Shown here: in pieces, positions 4,301-7,097 of the stretch
Numbering within the stretch: the stretch's first letter is position 1
Layout: every line of letters starts with the position of its first letter
Assembly (NCBI GenBank): GCA_017480395.1
Contig: JAFVAS010000001.1
Span: 1 to 7,097, forward strand
DNA length: 7,097 bases
Source: Oscillospiraceae bacterium
GTDB lineage: Bacteria; Bacillota; Clostridia; Oscillospirales; Oscillospiraceae
Reading direction: 5' to 3'
Made by a program: the position numbers and the translations under genes
The notes under the pieces: model-generated
The model's database searches: none
What the model was told of the DNA's origin: nothing
What the model saw: the letters and a program-made list of their open reading frames with translations, nothing else

Positions 4301-7097
4301 ATGCGCAATCTGTTAAACACCCTGCGGCGGGTGCCTGAATTTGAAGATCTGCTCCTGCGCATCGACGCGGGACGCTGCCCGGTGGCCTGTTCCGGACTCT
4401 CTCCGGTACACCGGGCCTTTCTCTGCGCCGGAATCGCCCTGCGGCTGGAGCGCCAGGTGGTGATGCTCTGCGCCGACGACGTGGAGTGCGCCCGGCTGGC
4501 CAAGGATCTCACCGCCCTGCTGGACGCGCCGGTGCACACCCTCCCCGCCCGGGAGTTCACCTTCCACACCGCCGCCACCGTCTCCCACCAATGGGAGCAC
4601 CGCCGCATCGGGGTGCTGCGGGCCATGGCCACGGGCGCGGCCCCGGTGGTGCTGGCCACGGCGGAGAGCTTTCTGCAGCGCACGCTGCCCCCCGCCGTGC
4701 TGGAGCAGGCCGCACTCACCCTGGAGCAGGGGCAGAGCTACGACCTGAACGCCCTGTGCGACGGCCTGGTCAGCGCCGGATACGCCCGCTGCGAGCAGGT
4801 GGAGGGCCCGGGCCAGTTTGCGGTGCGGGGCGGCATTCTGGACGTCTACTCCCCCGCCGCCGATCACCCTGTCCGGGCGGAATTCTGGGGGGATGAGCTG
4901 GACAGCATGGGCATCTTCGACGTGGGCGATCAGCGCCGCATCGAAAACATCCCCCGCGCCGAGCTGCTCCCCGCCGCCGAGACCCTGCCAAGGATGGCCC
5001 CCGGCGGACTGCTGGGCCTGGCCGGGGACATCGACCGCCGAAAGGCCAGGGTGGAGCAGGCCAACCGCCGCCGGAAGCTGCCCGCCTACGCCACCCTGAT
5101 GCAGACGCTGGAGGCCGACGCCCGCACCTTCGCGGAGCTGGGCAGCGCACCGGTGGCCGATCGGTATATGGATCTGATCTATCCCGACTTTGCCTCCGCC
5201 GCCGACTACCTCTCCCCCGACGCCATTCTGCTCTTCGCCGACTCCCCCCGCATCGCCGAGGCGGCGGGCAACTACCGCCGGATGCAGGCCGAGGATCTGA
5301 CCACCCTGCTGGAGAACGGCATCCTCTGGAGCGACGCGGTGCAGTACAGCGCCGACTTCGCCCCCATGTGCAAGCACCTGGGGCGGGAATTTCCCGTGGT
5401 CTACCTGGACGCCTTTCTGGTCAGCCAGTACCCGTCCAACCCCCGGGCCACCCTGAGCTTTCCCTGCAAGCAGCTGCCCTCCTTCGGCACCAGTCTGGAG
5501 GCGGCCTGCGCCGACCTGACCCACTATCAGAACATCCAGTCCGCCGCCATCGTCCTCTGCTCCACCCAGGGGCAGGCCAAGCTCCTGAGCGATATGCTCC
5601 GGGAGCAGGGACTGGTCTCCACCCTGGATTTTGACCTGAAGGCGCTGCCCGAACCGGGGCAGACTGTCCTGACCACCGGCGGCCTCTCCGCCGGCATGGA
5701 GTGGAGCGGCGTCGCCATTCTGACCGAGGGCAGCGCGGCGGTCACCACCAAAAAACGCGGCCAGAGCCCCCGCAAAAAACGGGACTCCAACCGCCAGAAG
5801 CTCCAGTCCTTCACCGACCTCTCCCCCGGCGACCTGGTGGTGCACGAGCAGCACGGCGTGGGCCGCTTTGTGGAGATGACCACCATGAAGGTGGACGGGG
5901 TGGAGAAGGACTATATCAAGATCGCCTACGCCGGGGCGGACACCCTCTACGTCCCCGCCACCCAGCTCGACCTCATCAGCAAATACATCGGCGGCGGCGA
6001 GGACGCCCAGGAGCACACCCGGCTCAGCAAGCTGGGCGGGACGGACTGGGCCCGGGCCAAGACCCGGGCCAAAAAGGCCACCCGGGAGCTGGCCAAGGGC
6101 CTCATCCAGCTCTACGCCCAGCGTCAGCGCCAGCCCGGCTACGCCTTCCACCCCGACGACCCCTGGCAGCGGGAGTTCGAGGACAAGTTTGAATACCAGG
6201 AGACCGGAGATCAGCTGCGCTGCATCGCCGAGATCAAGGCCGACATGGAGCGCCCTGTGCCCATGGACCGGCTGCTCTGCGGCGACGTGGGCTACGGCAA
6301 GACCGAGGTGGCCCTCCGGGCCGTCATGAAGTGCGTGCTGGAGGGCAAGCAGGCCGCCATTCTGGTGCCCACCACCGTGCTGGCCAATCAGCACTACCAG
6401 ACCGCCCAGCGCCGCTTTGAGGGCTATCCTGTCCGGGTGGCGGTGGTCAGCCGGTTCCAGACCGGCAAAGAGCTCAAGCAGATTCTCTCCGACGTGGAGG
6501 GCGGCTTCATCGACATCCTGATCGGCACCCACCGCCTGCTGCAAAAGGACGTGGTGTTCAAGGATCTGGGCCTGCTGGTGGTGGACGAGGAGCAGCGCTT
6601 CGGCGTCACCCACAAGGAGCGGCTGAAGGAGATCTCCCGCCAGGTGGACGTGCTCACCCTCTCCGCCACCCCCATCCCCCGCACATTGAACATGGCCCTC
6701 TCCGGCATCCGTGACATGTCCACCATCGAGGAGCCTCCCCAGGACCGCCTGCCCGTCCAGACCTATGTGATGGAGCACGAGTGGTCGGTGCTCTGCGACG
6801 CCATCCGGCGGGAGATCGGCCGGGGCGGCCAGGTCTACTACCTGCACAACCGGGTGGAGACCATCGACCAGACCGCCTCCCGCCTGCGGCAAATGCTGGG
6901 GGAGGAGGTCAGCATCGCCGTCGGCCACGGCAAGATGACCCAGGAGGAGCTGGCCCGGGTCATGGAGCGGATGGTGGAGGGCGAGGTGCAGGTGCTGGTC
7001 TGCACCACCATCATCGAGACCGGCATCGACATCCCCAACGTCAACACCCTCATCATCGAGGACGCGGACCGCATGGGCCTTGCCCAGCTGCACCAGA
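4301..7097 (+). CDS. mfd: Transcription-repair coupling factor Mfd, N-terminal 932 residues; 3' end outside window
   Basis: Mfd is a DNA translocase that pushes stalled RNA polymerase off damaged templates and recruits UvrA. I read this frame codon by codon and found no stop to the window end. About 930 of roughly 1,150 residues are present. The UvrB-like module (about 1-270) has a degenerate P-loop region (GLSPVHRA, 32-39, no GKT) and PGQFAVRGGILDVYSP (170-185). A Lys/Arg-rich linker (484-500) precedes the RNA-polymerase-interacting domain (LSPGDLVVHEQHGVGRF, from 507). The RecG-like motor follows, with the Q motif at 638, Walker A GDVGYGKT (661-668), ILVPTT (687-692), DEEQRFG (762-768), motif III SATPIPRT (788-795) and motif V TTIIETGIDIP (902-912). 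The window ends at LHQ, just before the expected motif VI (QLRGRVGR). Still missing are the TRG element and the UvrA-autoinhibiting D7 domain. It lies 77 nt after pth and is probably co-transcribed with it. The fin gene found here in Bacillus is absent. Confidence 0.97.
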   Translation, partial: MRNLLNTLRRVPEFEDLLLRIDAGRCPVACSGLSPVHRAFLCAGIALRLERQVVMLCADDVECARLAKDLTALLDAPVHTLPAREFTFHTAATVSHQWEHRRIGVLRAMATGAAPVVLATAESFLQRTLPPAVLEQAALTLEQGQSYDLNALCDGLVSAGYARCEQVEGPGQFAVRGGILDVYSPAADHPVRAEFWGDELDSMGIFDVGDQRRIENIPRAELLPAAETLPRMAPGGLLGLAGDIDRRKARVEQANRRRKLPAYATLMQTLEADARTFAELGSAPVADRYMDLIYPDFASAADYLSPDAILLFADSPRIAEAAGNYRRMQAEDLTTLLENGILWSDAVQYSADFAPMCKHLGREFPVVYLDAFLVSQYPSNPRATLSFPCKQLPSFGTSLEAACADLTHYQNIQSAAIVLCSTQGQAKLLSDMLREQGLVSTLDFDLKALPEPGQTVLTTGGLSAGMEWSGVAILTEGSAAVTTKKRGQSPRKKRDSNRQKLQSFTDLSPGDLVVHEQHGVGRFVEMTTMKVDGVEKDYIKIAYAGADTLYVPATQLDLISKYIGGGEDAQEHTRLSKLGGTDWARAKTRAKKATRELAKGLIQLYAQRQRQPGYAFHPDDPWQREFEDKFEYQETGDQLRCIAEIKADMERPVPMDRLLCGDVGYGKTEVALRAVMKCVLEGKQAAILVPTTVLANQHYQTAQRRFEGYPVRVAVVSRFQTGKELKQILSDVEGGFIDILIGTHRLLQKDVVFKDLGLLVVDEEQRFGVTHKERLKEISRQVDVLTLSATPIPRTLNMALSGIRDMSTIEEPPQDRLPVQTYVMEHEWSVLCDAIRREIGRGGQVYYLHNRVETIDQTASRLRQMLGEEVSIAVGHGKMTQEELARVMERMVEGEVQVLVCTTIIETGIDIPNVNTLIIEDADRMGLAQLHQ

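Noticed and set aside
4313..7093. A 926-codon open frame on the minus strand opposite mfd
   Set aside because: It is a shadow produced by GC-rich codon use of mfd. The translation is Gly/His/Leu/Val/Gln-rich low-complexity sequence with no motif, while the opposite + strand encodes a textbook Mfd.

Overview
This is a GC-rich stretch of bacterial chromosome (well over 60% G+C by eye) with five protein genes, all on the + strand. Two are cut by the window edges. The order is asnS (3' end), a DUF815-type AAA+ ATPase, prs, pth and mfd (5' part). The prs–pth–mfd order matches the conserved Firmicutes neighbourhood known from Bacillus (glmU–prs–ctc–pth/spoVC–fin–mfd). The very high G+C, the Firmicutes-like ribosome binding sites and the style of the Mfd and Pth N-termini suggest a GC-rich member of the Clostridia, probably Oscillospiraceae (Flavonifractor/Oscillibacter-like). 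The taxonomy is inference.

Layout. Positions 1-899 hold the C-terminal two thirds of asparaginyl-tRNA synthetase, followed by a perfect palindromic terminator (919-950). The T-run of that terminator merges into a near-consensus sigma-A promoter (TTGACA, 17 bp, TACAAT; 955-983). This promoter drives a 399-aa ATPase with clear Walker A, Walker B and sensor-1 motifs (1021-2220). A 347-nt gene-free region follows. It carries an extended -10 promoter (TGCTATAAT, ending at 2350) and then about 150 nt that can fold into one coherent three-way-junction RNA. The closing helix of that RNA abuts a run of six Ts. It lies just upstream of prs (2568-3530). A strong hairpin separates prs from pth (3615-4223). 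A 77-nt gap then leads to mfd (4301 to the window end), which stays open for 932 codons and stops just before helicase motif VI.

Functionally this is housekeeping DNA: tRNA charging (AsnRS), PRPP supply for nucleotide, His and Trp synthesis (Prs), recycling of peptidyl-tRNA (Pth) and rescue of stalled RNA polymerase with transcription-coupled repair (Mfd). The ATPase has no established role. No mobile element, CRISPR array, tRNA or rRNA gene was seen. The item most worth following up is the structured RNA before prs, which could be a stand-alone small RNA or a cis-acting leader/attenuator.
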